Source: Streptomyces alboniger
GTDB taxonomy: Bacteria; Actinomycetota; Actinomycetes; Streptomycetales; Streptomycetaceae
Assembly (NCBI RefSeq): GCF_008704395.1
Contig: NZ_CP023695.1
Location: 1,860,001 to 1,924,000 of the forward strand
Direction of reading: 5' to 3'
Length of the DNA stretch: 64,000 bases
Part shown: positions 56,080 to 64,000 of the stretch, in pieces
How the letters are laid out: every line of letters starts with the position of its first letter
Position numbering within the stretch: the stretch's first letter is position 1
The notes under the pieces: model-generated
Told to the model about the DNA's origin: nothing
The model's input: the letters and a program-made list of their open reading frames with translations, nothing else
The model's database searches: none
Translations under genes and position numbers: made by a program

Positions 56080-56763
56080 TCAGTCTTCGTACTCGTCGTG
56101 ATACCGCACCCGCGCGCTGCCCGCGGGGGCCCCGAGTGCCGAGGCACGCCCCGCGGGCCGCTCCCACTCCTCCTGCCGGCCGAGCGCCGTAAGGTCGAGG
56201 AGGCTGCTCGTGGAGCCGATGCCGTCCAGGCCTCGGGCGAACGTCGCGTACGTGTGGTAGACGCGGTCGCCGTCCCGCAGGAAGCAGTTGATCGCGGGCA
56301 CATCGCGCGGCTCCTCGGTGAAGGACGCCTGGAAGTCGTAGTTGAAGTCGCCGCCGTTCGTCGAGAACCAGGGCACGGTCCAGCCCATGCGTGCCTTGAA
56401 GGTGAGGAGCGCGGTGTACGGGGCGCGCGACACGGCCACGAAGTTCGTGCCGCGGGCCCGCAGATGCGCCAGGTGTCCGATCTGGTCGAGGAAGGCGGAG
56501 CAGCTGCGGCAGCCCGCGTCCCATTCGGGGGCGAACATGAAGTGGTAGACGATCAGCTGGTCACGCCCGTCGAAGAGGTCGAGCAGCGTCGCCTTCCCGG
56601 CGGAGCCGTCGAAGTAGTACTCCTTGTCGACCTCCACCATCGGCAGGCCGCGCCGCGCGGCGTTCAGCGCGTCGCGCGCGCGAGTGGCGGCCTTCTCCTT
56701 GACCAGCAACTCCTCACGCGCGACGAGCCACTCCTCGCGTGTGACGATGTCCGGAAGTCCCAT
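56080..56763 (-). CDS. DUF899 thioredoxin-like protein
   Basis: A 227-aa protein of the DUF899 family (thioredoxin-like fold). Segments are GLPDIVTREEWLVAREELLVKEK, KEYYFDGSAGKATLLDLFDGRDQLIVYHFMFAPEWDAGCRSCSAFLDQIGHL with a CxxC pair near residue 92, and FNYDFQASFTEEP. Family members are annotated as predicted dithiol-disulfide oxidoreductases, but no substrate is established. The ATG has GGAGGAG 8 nt upstream; the longer frame with 27 extra codons is rejected. Confidence 0.88.
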   Translation of the reverse strand: MGLPDIVTREEWLVAREELLVKEKAATRARDALNAARRGLPMVEVDKEYYFDGSAGKATLLDLFDGRDQLIVYHFMFAPEWDAGCRSCSAFLDQIGHLAHLRARGTNFVAVSRAPYTALLTFKARMGWTVPWFSTNGGDFNYDFQASFTEEPRDVPAINCFLRDGDRVYHTYATFARGLDGIGSTSSLLDLTALGRQEEWERPAGRASALGAPAGSARVRYHDEYED

Positions 56764-56873
56764 GGCGTGTCTCCTCCACCCTTCGAGCGGCCTTCGAGCG
56801 TGCAGCTCCGCGAAGGGTGGACCGGCGGGGTGTGCCGAACTCATCGCTCGGGGGCGAGAAAGCCGGAAAGGAT

Positions 56874-58286
56874 TTAGCCCTCGTACTCCTGGACGCGCCT
56901 GCCGTGGCTCCGGTCGATGAGTTCGGGCAGGAGTTCCCCCAACTCCCGTACGGTTTGCGGCACATCGACGGTCAGCAGTTCACGGTCGCGCATCAGGACC
57001 CGGCCGTCCACGACCGAGGTGCGTACGTCCGCGGAGCGGGCACTGTGTACGAGGGTGGCGGCCAGGTCGTGCACGGGCTGGGTGTGCGGGCCGGTCACAT
57101 CCACGAGGACGATGTCGGCCCGCCGCCCCGCGGCGAGGCTCCCGATCTCCTCGCCGAGGCCGACGGCTCGCGCGCTCTGCCGGGTGGCGTGGTCCAGGGC
57201 CTGGCGGGCGGTGAGCCAGGTCGGGTCGTGCTCCGCGTGCTTCTGGACGAGGGCGGTGAGCGTCATGGACTCCCACACGTCGAGGGTGTTGTTGGACGCG
57301 GCGCCGTCCGTGGCCAGGCCGACGGGAATGCCGGCCTCGCGCAGCGCCCGCACGGGCGTGGTGTCCCAGGCGAACTTCAGATAGCCGCGGGGCGCGGTGG
57401 CCACGGCGACGCGTCCGCGGGCGCGGCGCAGTGCGGGCAGGTCGCGGGCGGTGTCGAGGCCGGTGGCGTGGGCGATGAGGAGATCCACGTCGAGGAGTCC
57501 GGCCTGCTCCAGGACCTCGATGGGTGTGCGCCCGTGCCGGGCCAGGCTGTTGTCGGTCTGCTCGCGGTTCTCCGCGGCGTGGAGGTGGACGAGGAGGCCG
57601 TGCTCGCGGGCGAGTCCGGCGGTGGCGGCGAGGTCGGCGTCGTCGACGGTGTAGGGGGCGTGCGGGGCGAGGCAGGTGGTGACGCGGCCGCCCGCGGTGC
57701 CGCGCCGTCGCAGGGCGAAGTCGAGGGAGGCGGCCCGGCCCTCGGGCCCCTGGGAGCTGAAGTAGGCCTGGCCGAGGACGGCGCGCAGGCCGCTCTCCTC
57801 GGTGACGTCGGCCACCGCGTCCATCGCGAAGTAGTGGTCGGCGAAGGTGGTGACGCCGCCGCGGATCATCTCCGCGCAGGCGAGGCGCGCGCCGAGCCGG
57901 ACCACGCGCTCGGTCAGATTGGACTCGACGGGCCAGATCCACTCGTTGAACCACGCGTGGGCGGGCAGGTCCTCGGCCAGCCCGCGCAGGGCGACCATGG
58001 GGGTGTGCGTATGGCAGTTGACGAGGCCGGGGAGGGCGACCGTGCCCCGGCCGTCGATGTGCTCGGCGGCACGCTCCGGGCCCACCCCGGGCCCGGTCCC
58101 CGCGGTGGCGGCCCCGGAGGCGGTGACCGAGACGATGAGTCCGTCACGTACGACGATCGTGGCGTCGTCGATGAAGACGATCGCGCCCTGGGGGCCGTGG
58201 GTCAGAGCCGTGCAGCCGGTGATGAGGAGATCGGCGGGGCGGGCGCGGGCCGGGTCCGAAGCGGCCGGTCCGGGAGGCGGCGTCAT
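56874..58286 (-). CDS. Amidohydrolase family protein (MTA/SAH or chlorohydrolase-like deaminase)
   Basis: A 470-aa metal-dependent hydrolase of the SsnA/TrzA-like subgroup. Metal-site motifs are LPGLVNCHTHTPMVALRG near residue 75, HLHAAENREQTDN near residue 230, LLIAHATGLD near residue 265 and GLATDGAASNNTLDVWESM near residue 315. The C-terminal GSLAAGRRADIVLVDVTGPHTQPVHD closes the composite beta domain. Likely chemistry is deamination of an adenosine derivative or related heterocycle (inference). The ATG has GAAGAG just upstream. Confidence 0.9.
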   Translation of the reverse strand: MTPPPGPAASDPARARPADLLITGCTALTHGPQGAIVFIDDATIVVRDGLIVSVTASGAATAGTGPGVGPERAAEHIDGRGTVALPGLVNCHTHTPMVALRGLAEDLPAHAWFNEWIWPVESNLTERVVRLGARLACAEMIRGGVTTFADHYFAMDAVADVTEESGLRAVLGQAYFSSQGPEGRAASLDFALRRRGTAGGRVTTCLAPHAPYTVDDADLAATAGLAREHGLLVHLHAAENREQTDNSLARHGRTPIEVLEQAGLLDVDLLIAHATGLDTARDLPALRRARGRVAVATAPRGYLKFAWDTTPVRALREAGIPVGLATDGAASNNTLDVWESMTLTALVQKHAEHDPTWLTARQALDHATRQSARAVGLGEEIGSLAAGRRADIVLVDVTGPHTQPVHDLAATLVHSARSADVRTSVVDGRVLMRDRELLTVDVPQTVRELGELLPELIDRSHGRRVQEYEG

Positions 58287-58342
58287 CTCTTCACGGTAGC
58301 CGGACCGGCCCCGCCAGGCAGTGGCGGCTCGACCCCGGCGGC

Positions 58343-59389
58343 TCAGCCTCTCGGGAGTACGGTCGAGAGCACGCCCGGCAGCGAATACCAGTCCGACGAG
58401 ACGATGCTGGCGTGCCGGCCCGCGAGCAGGGCGACCCGTTCCTTCGCCTGTGCCTCGGTCGGGCGCGTGCCGTCGATGGCGGGGGCGACGTTGTGGGCGT
58501 CGGTCATGACGAGGAGGTAGCGCCGGTCGGCGTACCACCGCGTGTCGATGCCCCCGCCCGCGTACGCCGTGGCGTCCCCGTCGAACAGCACGAACCACGG
58601 CCGGATCGAGGGGTCCGCGTACCGGCCGCGCGGATCCCCCGCCCCGGCGCCGAGCACGGCGGGGAAGGCGGCGGCTTCCCCGAGGCGGCCCGCCGCGGCG
58701 AGGTCGCGCAGATGGGTGGCGTACTCGCGGTCGGTCCACAGGGTGTCCGCGGGGTTGCCCTGTTCGACGGTGCCGGGTATCAGCTCGACCACGAACTTCC
58801 CCGCGAGTTCGGAGCGCGACGGCCAGCCCTTGGCCCGTACGGCGTCGTCGAGGGTGGGGTGCCCTGCGGCCAGTTGGCCCGGCCGGTACACGGCGTCGCC
58901 GAGCACGCTCGTCAGAAGCGCGTCGAGATCCGCGGGGCCGCGCCCGCGCCTGGCCTGGAACCCGTCCTTCAGCTCGACCTTGACCAGGACGGGCCGGTGG
59001 CCGGGGCGGGCGTCGTGCCAGGTGCGCATGTCCCTCAAGCACCCGGTCAGAGTCTGGTTGCGCGGCTTGGTGCGCAGTTCGCCGGGGTGCTGGGCGTTCT
59101 CGCAGTTGTTGTCGTTGCCGAGCGGGTTGCTGTGCGACACCCGCCAGCCGCTGCCGAATCCGTTGGTCCACACGTCGAGTTCGAGCATCCCGGCGCCCGA
59201 GTCGAGGGCGTCGGCGAAGTACGGGTACTTCGCCTTCTCGTACGCGTTGTGCAGACCGACGCCGGTCGTGGCCGAGTACGCGGAGTCCGGCGCGGGGCCG
59301 TCGGCGGCGACCGCGGTCCCGCCCCCCAGGGCGCCCCACGCGACGACGGCTCCCGCCATCAGCCCCACCACTCCCCTGCGCACCGTCAT
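58343..59389 (-). CDS. Secreted PI-PLC-like phosphodiesterase (Ca2+-dependent type)
   Basis: A 348-aa exported enzyme. A signal peptide (MTVRRGVVGLMAGAVVAWGA, cleavage near AVA-AD) precedes a TIM-barrel phosphodiesterase. GLHNAYEKAKYPYFADALDSGAGMLELDVWTN near residue 46 has the catalytic His and acidic metal ligands, WRVSHSNP the second His, and VLVKVELKD further ligands, matching the PI-PLC-C1/Ca2+-dependent group. Substrate may be phosphatidylinositol or another glycerophospholipid. GGGGG lies upstream of the ATG. Confidence 0.85.
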   Translation of the reverse strand: MTVRRGVVGLMAGAVVAWGALGGGTAVAADGPAPDSAYSATTGVGLHNAYEKAKYPYFADALDSGAGMLELDVWTNGFGSGWRVSHSNPLGNDNNCENAQHPGELRTKPRNQTLTGCLRDMRTWHDARPGHRPVLVKVELKDGFQARRGRGPADLDALLTSVLGDAVYRPGQLAAGHPTLDDAVRAKGWPSRSELAGKFVVELIPGTVEQGNPADTLWTDREYATHLRDLAAAGRLGEAAAFPAVLGAGAGDPRGRYADPSIRPWFVLFDGDATAYAGGGIDTRWYADRRYLLVMTDAHNVAPAIDGTRPTEAQAKERVALLAGRHASIVSSDWYSLPGVLSTVLPRG

Positions 59390-59516
59390 GCCCACCGCCC
59401 CCTCGCACATCACACCGGCCAAGTCATGCGCAACGTAAGGGAGTCGAATGACGTAAGGGAAGACACCGTCTTACGGCTTTGGGGGCCCGGGGTCCGCCGT
59501 GACACGATGCCGGGCT

Positions 59517-60134
59517 GTGAGCAACGAGGTACGAGAACCGGCAGGGGCAGTCTCCGACGCGGCGGGCGGCGGGTGGGCCGACCTGCCCGGTGACACGGCC
59601 CTCACCATCCGCGTCCCCGAGGCGAACCCCCTGGTGAGGACGGGCCTCCCCGCCCATGTGACCGTGCTCTACCCCTTCCTCAACACGTCCCGCTTCACCG
59701 CCTCCACCCATGCCGACCTGACGAACCTCTTCGCGGCCCACACGCCCTTCACCCTGGCGTTCACCGAGTTCCGCCGCTACCCGGGCGTCCTCTACCTCCC
59801 CCCGCAGCCCGAGACCCCGGTCCGCGCCCTCACCGCGTCCCTCACCGCCCGCTGGCCCGAGGCGGTCCCCTACCGCGGCATCTTCACACCGCCCCTGGCA
59901 CCCCATCTGACGCTCGCGAACCACGAGGGCCCCGACACCTGTCAGGCCGCCTACGACGCCCTGGAGTCCGAGCTGGCCCCTCACCTGCCGATCACCGGAC
60001 AGGTGGACGCGGTCCACCTGATCGTGACCGACGGGGCGGGCGGCGCGTGGCGGGACCTCGCCACGTACCGCCTGGGCGTCCGCTACGGTTTGCGGCCGAC
60101 AAGGGAGTACGGCCCCTCGTCACACGCGGGGTGA
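59517..60134 (+). CDS. 2'-5' RNA ligase superfamily protein
   Basis: A 205-aa 2H phosphoesterase. The two catalytic HxT motifs are AHVTVLYPF near residue 46 and PHLTLANHEG near residue 137, in the normal spacing for this fold. Members hydrolyse 2',3'-cyclic phosphates or join 2'-5' RNA ends; the biological substrate is unknown. The GTG start has no Shine-Dalgarno and may be leaderless. Divergent from the PI-PLC-like gene. Confidence 0.85.
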   Translation: MSNEVREPAGAVSDAAGGGWADLPGDTALTIRVPEANPLVRTGLPAHVTVLYPFLNTSRFTASTHADLTNLFAAHTPFTLAFTEFRRYPGVLYLPPQPETPVRALTASLTARWPEAVPYRGIFTPPLAPHLTLANHEGPDTCQAAYDALESELAPHLPITGQVDAVHLIVTDGAGGAWRDLATYRLGVRYGLRPTREYGPSSHAG

Positions 60135-60192
60135 CGCCCTCGCCCGCCGCCGCAGCCGGACGCCCTCACCCTCCACCGAAAGGGATCACGCC

Positions 60193-60696
60193 GTGGCTCG
60201 CAGCCTCTCCCGCACCACCCGCACCCGACTCGCCGTGGCGGGCGCCGTGGCCGCGGCCCTCGCGGTCGGCGCCCCGGTGGCGTACGCCTCCCTGGACGGC
60301 GAGGCACGGCCGTCGTCCTCGGCCGCGTCCGCCGCCTCGACGACCGCCTCGACGGCCGCCCGGGGCAAGCCCTTCACCGAGACCCGGCTCTTCTTCGGCA
60401 CGGAGCGCCCCGACGGCGGGCCCGCCGTTACCGACAAGCAGTTCATGGCCTTCATCGACAAGGAGGTCACGCCTGGCTTCCCCGACGGGCTGACCATCCA
60501 GGACGGGCGCGGTCAGTGGCGCGACTCCAACGGCAGGATCGAGCGGGAACGTTCGTACGAACTGATCCTGCTGTACCCGACGGGCGAGGCCCGCAAGAAG
60601 GACGTCCTGATCGAGGAGATCCGCGGCGACTACGAGAAGGCGTTCGCGCAGGACTCGGTGGCGCGGCTCGACGAACGGACGCGGGCCGACTTCTGA
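60193..60696 (+). CDS. Secreted DUF3574 protein
   Basis: A 167-aa exported protein. A signal peptide (RTTRTRLAVAGAVAAALAVG) and a Ser/Ala/Thr linker precede the DUF3574 domain: FTETRLFFGTERPDGGPAVTDKQFMAFIDKEVTPGFPDGLTIQDGRGQWRDSNGRIERERSYELILLY. The function of the domain is not established. The GTG start has AAAGGG 8 nt upstream. It follows the 2'-5' RNA ligase-like gene on the same strand. Confidence 0.88.
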   Translation: MARSLSRTTRTRLAVAGAVAAALAVGAPVAYASLDGEARPSSSAASAASTTASTAARGKPFTETRLFFGTERPDGGPAVTDKQFMAFIDKEVTPGFPDGLTIQDGRGQWRDSNGRIERERSYELILLYPTGEARKKDVLIEEIRGDYEKAFAQDSVARLDERTRADF

Positions 60697-60717
60697 GCGG
60701 TCCCGCAGGCGCGGCGG

Positions 60718-61491
60718 TCAGTGGGACTCCGCTGCCTTCGCGGCGGCCGACTCGATGAGTTCCGCCGCCTCGGTGAGCGCGGCGGCCAGGGAGTCGGCGC
60801 CGTCCCCCAGCGAGGCGATGATCGCGTCCACGTGCCGCAGTCCGGCCCGCTCCAGGAGCCGCTTCTCGTTGGTGACCCATTCACCGCGTGCCGCTAGGAC
60901 CGCGTGGGCGCCCTGCATCGCGGCCGTGGCGAGGGCGCCGGCGACCTCGGTGGGCTGGGCGCGCGGGGCGTTGCCCGCGCGGGCGTAGCCGAGGGTCGCG
61001 CGGGCGCGGTCGAGCCAGACGCGGGGCGCCTCGCGGCGCAGGGCCTCGGGGTAGGCGGGGCGCGGCAGTTCGCCCCGCAGCACCTTGTTGACGGCAAGTT
61101 CGGCGACGAGCAGGTAGCTGGGGATCCCGGCGAGGTGGAACATCAGCGGCTCCCAGTGGAACCGCCCCTCCTCGGCCTCCGCGAGGACACGCTCGACCAC
61201 GTCGAGATCGCGGTAGTGCACGTCGACGCGGCGTCCGTCGACGGTGAGCCACGCCCCGCCGTTGAACACGCCGCCGCCCCACGCGCCCAGCTCCGAGACC
61301 TCGCCCTCCCAGCCGACCCCGCGCAGCGCGGCCGGTTCGAAGGAGGGGCCCCGGTAATAGACGGCGGTGTCCCAGTCGCTGTCGGCGGTGTGGGTGCCCT
61401 GCGCGCGGGAGCCGCCGAGGGCGACGGCGTCGACGCCGGGGAGGGCGGCGAGCCGGTCGGCGACGTGGTCGAGGAAGGCTTGGTCGTTCAT
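60718..61491 (-). CDS. Nucleotidyltransferase-domain protein
   Basis: A 257-aa protein with the polymerase-beta-like motif GGSRAQGTHTADSDWDTAVYY (GS-x10-DxD) near residues 27-45, and a further acid in VDVHYRDLD near residue 90. The C-terminal half is helical, resembling aminoglycoside nucleotidyltransferase or minimal nucleotidyltransferase-type helper domains. Substrate unknown. I choose MNDQAFLDHVADRL as start; its ribosome site is weak, and an ATG 15 codons earlier remains possible. Confidence 0.8.
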   Translation of the reverse strand: MNDQAFLDHVADRLAALPGVDAVALGGSRAQGTHTADSDWDTAVYYRGPSFEPAALRGVGWEGEVSELGAWGGGVFNGGAWLTVDGRRVDVHYRDLDVVERVLAEAEEGRFHWEPLMFHLAGIPSYLLVAELAVNKVLRGELPRPAYPEALRREAPRVWLDRARATLGYARAGNAPRAQPTEVAGALATAAMQGAHAVLAARGEWVTNEKRLLERAGLRHVDAIIASLGDGADSLAAALTEAAELIESAAAKAAESH

Positions 61492-61548
61492 GGCAGGCAC
61501 TTCTGAGGCACCTCGGCTCTCTCGCTGGTCGGCCATCGTCTTTGGCGG

Positions 61549-61602
61549 GCGCTTCGCCCGGTGTTCTGCCCGGCGCTTCGCCCGGTGTTCTGCCCGGCGC
61601 TT
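61549..61602. repeat. 24-bp tandem repeat, two perfect copies plus a partial one
   Basis: GCGCTTCGCCCGGTGTTCTG plus CCCG occurs at 61549-61572 and 61573-61596, followed by a truncated third copy. It lies in the gap between the SWIM protein gene and the nucleotidyltransferase gene. Confidence 0.85.
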
Positions 61603-61635
61603 TTCGCGGTGCCTCTCGCGGAGGCCGCACCTTCC

Positions 61636-62973
61636 TCACGCACCGAGCACCGCCGTCAGCGCCCCCACCACGTCCACGTCCGCCTCCCCCTCGGGCCACC
61701 AGTCCTCCGCGCCCGGCTCGCTGCGGTACGGGTACCAGCGGCCGTCGCGGCCGTAGCGGATCTGGAGGGATGCTTCCGCGTTCGTCAGGGTGTTGCGATG
61801 GATCGTCATGCGGGGGAGGTCCGCCCCGGCGAGGGAGCCGCGGGCCCGGTCGAAGGGGCCCGCCGGGGGGTCCCAGGGGGTTTCCAGGACCGCCAGGCCC
61901 TCCTCGCCGCCCTGGCGCCAGGCCGCGGCCGCCCGGGACAGGTCGGCGGGGGTGCGGCCCACCGAGCGGGCCAGCTCGGCGAAGGGGCGGCTGAAGGTGC
62001 GGCGGCCCGTGAGGCCGGGGTGGCAGGCCGCGAGGCGGACCGCGTCGTGCCAGGGGGACGCGGCGGTGAAGGGGTCCGCGCCGGTGGTGAGGAAGGCGTG
62101 GGCCCTCGCCGCCGCGTCCGTGACCAGGAATTCCAGGGAGGTCGGGTCCGGGGCTCCCGGCAGGGAGGGCAGCACGGGAGGCTCGCCGGGGTGGGCCGGG
62201 GGCGCCTGCGGGGGCGGCGGCGCCGGGCGGTACTCGGTGGCCAGGGCGTCCCGGGCGAGGGTGCCGGGGAGGGTGGGTCCGCGGGAGGTGTCGGGCGCGG
62301 GCGGGGCGGGCTGCTGCTCGGCCGCCGCCTTGTGCGCGTTGCGGCGGGACAGTTCGTCGAGGAGGTCCTGCTCCTCACCGCCGCGGAGCAGCAGCAGGAC
62401 GAAGGGGTCGGCGTCCAGGAGGCGGGCCGTCTGATAGGCGAGGGCGGCCGCGTGTTTGCAGGGGTGGCCGCGGTCCGGGCAGGTGCAGGACGGCGCGAGT
62501 TCGCGGGCGCCCGGCAGGAGGGGGACGTCCGCGCGGGCCGCCGCGTCGGCGAGGGCGTGCGGCATGTCCTTGTCGAGCAGCGCCGCGATGTGCGCGGGGT
62601 CGGTGGCCACCGCGTCCAGGAAGCGGTCCCAGTGGTCGGGGAGCATCGTGCGCAGGCGGATCTCCGCGCGGTAGGGGCGGGGGCGGCTGCCGTGGACGTA
62701 CGCGACGATGCGGCCCGGCGCGACGGTGATCGTGTCGACCGCGCCTTCGCGGGCGTACGCCCGGCCGCGCGCCAGGCGCCCCTGGTCCAGGGCGCTCTCC
62801 TCCAGTGCGCCGATCCAGGCGTTCCCCCACCAGGAGGCGGCGAAGGGCGCCTCGGGATCGGGGTGCGCCGGCAGGGCGGGGAAGACGCGGCCGCTGCCCA
62901 TGCGGCTCGTCTCACTCATGCCGCTGGCCCGGCCCAGGCCTCCGCCGCCCAGGGCGCCACCGCGCGGGCTCAC
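61636..62973 (-). CDS. SWIM zinc-finger protein, SNF2 helicase partner
   Basis: A 445-aa protein with a SWIM finger near residue 165: SCTCPDRGHPCKHAAALAYQ (CxC...CxH). Upstream is a domain typical of this family (FAASWWGNAWIGALEESALDQGRLARGRAYAREGAV), and downstream a Pro-rich linker and a helical C-terminus ending in a beta element (LQIRYGRDGRWYPYR). The GTG start overlaps the helicase stop (GTGA) with GGAGG 6 nt upstream, so the two are translated together and probably act as one DNA-dependent complex. An ATG 18 codons later lacks a ribosome site. Confidence 0.88.
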   Translation of the reverse strand: MSPRGGALGGGGLGRASGMSETSRMGSGRVFPALPAHPDPEAPFAASWWGNAWIGALEESALDQGRLARGRAYAREGAVDTITVAPGRIVAYVHGSRPRPYRAEIRLRTMLPDHWDRFLDAVATDPAHIAALLDKDMPHALADAAARADVPLLPGARELAPSCTCPDRGHPCKHAAALAYQTARLLDADPFVLLLLRGGEEQDLLDELSRRNAHKAAAEQQPAPPAPDTSRGPTLPGTLARDALATEYRPAPPPPQAPPAHPGEPPVLPSLPGAPDPTSLEFLVTDAAARAHAFLTTGADPFTAASPWHDAVRLAACHPGLTGRRTFSRPFAELARSVGRTPADLSRAAAAWRQGGEEGLAVLETPWDPPAGPFDRARGSLAGADLPRMTIHRNTLTNAEASLQIRYGRDGRWYPYRSEPGAEDWWPEGEADVDVVGALTAVLGA

Positions 62974-64000
62974 GCCGTCCTCCGCAGCGCCACCAGGTCC
63001 GCCAGCTCCGCGTCGGACAGCTCGGTGAGCGCGGATTCGCCGCCCTCGCCGAGCACCGCGTCCGCCAACGCCTTCTTCGCCGCGAGGAGTTCGGCGACGC
63101 GGTCCTCGACCGTGCCCTCCGTGACCAGGCGGTGCACCTGTACCGGCTGGGTCTGCCCGATGCGGTAGGCGCGGTCGGTGGCCTGTTCCTCGACGGCGGG
63201 GTTCCACCAGCGGTCGTAGTGGATGACGTGGCCCGCCCGGGTGAGGTTGAGGCCGGTGCCCGCCGCCTTCAGAGACAGCAGGAAGACGGGGACCTCGCCC
63301 GACTGGAAGCGGTCCACCATCTCCTCGCGCCGGGCGACCGGCGTCCCGCCGTGCAGCAGCTGGCAGGGGATGCCCCTGGACGACAGGTGGGTCTGGAGGA
63401 GGCGGCCCATCTCCACGTACTGCGTGAAGACCAGGACCGCGCCCGCGCTGTCCGACTCCGTGAGGATCGTGTCGAGGAGTTCGTCGAGAAGCTCCAGCTT
63501 GCCGGAGCGCGCCCGGCCCGACCGCGTCGTGAGCACGCCGTCCTTCAAGTACTGCGCGGGGTGGTTGCAGATCTGCTTCAGCGCCATGAGCAGCTTCATC
63601 ACCAGGCCGCGGCGGGCGATGCCGTCCGAGGCCTCGATGCGGGCCAGCGTCTCGCGCACCACCGCCTCGTAGAGCGAAATCTGTTCGCGGGTGAGCGTGA
63701 CGGGGTGGTCGGTCTCCGTCTTCGGCGGCAGTTCCGGCGCGATGCCCGGGTCGGACTTCTTGCGGCGCAGGAGGAAGGGGCGTACGAGACGGGCGAGGCG
63801 GGCCAGCGCCTCGTCGTTCGCGCCGGTCCCGCCGGGGTCGCCGCCCTCCACCAGGCGGGCGTGCCGGGCGCGGAACGCCTTCAGGGGGCCGAGCAGGCCG
63901 GGGGTCGTCCAGTCGAGCAGGGCCCACAGCTCGGAGAGGTTGTTCTCCACGGGGGTGCCGGTGAGGGCGACGCGGGCCGGGGAGGGGATCGTGCGCAGCG
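62970..64000 (-). CDS. SNF2/RapA-type DEAD/DEAH helicase (5' end outside window)
   Basis: The C-terminal 343 codons of a Swi2/Snf2-type ATPase. Motif III is LTGTPVENNLSELWALLDW, followed by the SNF2-specific PFLLRRKKSDPGIAPELPPKTE, motif IV VLVFTQYVEMGRLLQTHL, motif V LLSLKAAGTGLNLTRAGHVIHYDRWWNPAVEEQATDRAYRIGQ and the tail QVHRLVTEGTVEDRV. These ATPases translocate on duplex DNA and remodel bound proteins. The Walker A/B part lies beyond the right edge. Coupled to the SWIM protein gene. Confidence 0.93.
   Translation of the reverse strand, partial: LRTIPSPARVALTGTPVENNLSELWALLDWTTPGLLGPLKAFRARHARLVEGGDPGGTGANDEALARLARLVRPFLLRRKKSDPGIAPELPPKTETDHPVTLTREQISLYEAVVRETLARIEASDGIARRGLVMKLLMALKQICNHPAQYLKDGVLTTRSGRARSGKLELLDELLDTILTESDSAGAVLVFTQYVEMGRLLQTHLSSRGIPCQLLHGGTPVARREEMVDRFQSGEVPVFLLSLKAAGTGLNLTRAGHVIHYDRWWNPAVEEQATDRAYRIGQTQPVQVHRLVTEGTVEDRVAELLAAKKALADAVLGEGGESALTELSDAELADLVALRRTA

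Noticed and set aside
58287..59408. N-terminal extension of the amidohydrolase frame across the PI-PLC-like gene
   Set aside because: The extension is Arg/Pro-rich shadow sequence over a gene with its own signal peptide and catalytic motifs; the amidohydrolase starts normally at the ATG at 58286.

Overview
The window is a high-GC (about 70% or more), gene-dense chromosomal segment from a Streptomyces or very close relative. The evidence is a near-identical WhiA, the order uvrC-rapZ-yvcK-whiA, the order gap-pgk-tpiA-secG, frequent GTG starts and ATGA/GTGA overlaps, a WhiJ-type XRE/DUF397/ATPase cluster, and an order that from memory resembles the S. coelicolor region around SCO1936 to SCO1968. 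It looks like ordinary core chromosome: I see no rRNA, tRNA, CRISPR array, prophage or insertion sequence, and no gene-free stretch over 300 bases.

Layout. 1-10.7 kb is central carbon metabolism: tal (5' end outside the window), zwf, opcA and pgl form a tightly coupled pentose-phosphate operon on the + strand. Pgi, an RbpA-like RNA polymerase-binding paralogue, secG and the glycolytic set tpiA, pgk and gap lie on the - strand. 10.8-13.8 kb encodes a large secreted M14 carboxypeptidase. 14.0-19.1 kb is the overlapping operon uvrC-rapZ-yvcK-whiA, joining DNA repair to sporulation control. 19.2-24.4 kb holds secreted proteins (a papain-like cysteine peptidase with a partner membrane protein, and a Rieske lipoprotein), a sugar kinase and an enoyl-CoA hydratase. 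24.5-27.7 kb is uvrA with a histone-H1-like tail. 27.9-34.5 kb carries a mycothiol-dependent-type enzyme, an MBL hydrolase, aroQ, an S66 peptidase, an MFS symporter, a cation/proton antiporter and terC. 34.7-39.6 kb has a TerD fusion protein, TerD and uvrB. 39.7-50 kb includes an MHYT membrane protein, a GlpQ-like phosphodiesterase, ogt, an exporter, the pseudouridine pair psuG/PfkB, corA, CBS and PPOX proteins and a degenerate uridine kinase. 50-64 kb contains an orphan GltD, a DUF574 methyltransferase, the WhiJ-like cluster, an amidohydrolase, a PI-PLC-like enzyme, and a SWIM protein coupled to a SNF2 helicase that runs off the right end.

The main regulatory observation is that all four DNA-repair genes (uvrC, uvrA, uvrB, ogt) carry the same promoter pattern, TTGTCAGTG-N8-TAnnnT or a close variant. 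This is the LexA-independent damage promoter attributed to PafBC/RecA-NDp in actinobacteria. In three of the four the -10 sits exactly 7 nt before the start codon, predicting leaderless mRNAs. Other regulatory candidates are a yybP-ykoY-type manganese riboswitch before terC, a 42-bp perfect palindrome before a PPOX gene, a 20-bp perfect palindrome between a methyltransferase and corA, a PHO-box-like repeat before the GlpQ-like gene, and a rare-codon patch with a GACAC box inside yvcK that may be an internal whiA promoter.

Starts were chosen by Shine-Dalgarno match, -10 spacing and family length. All family assignments are from motif recognition without database searches.
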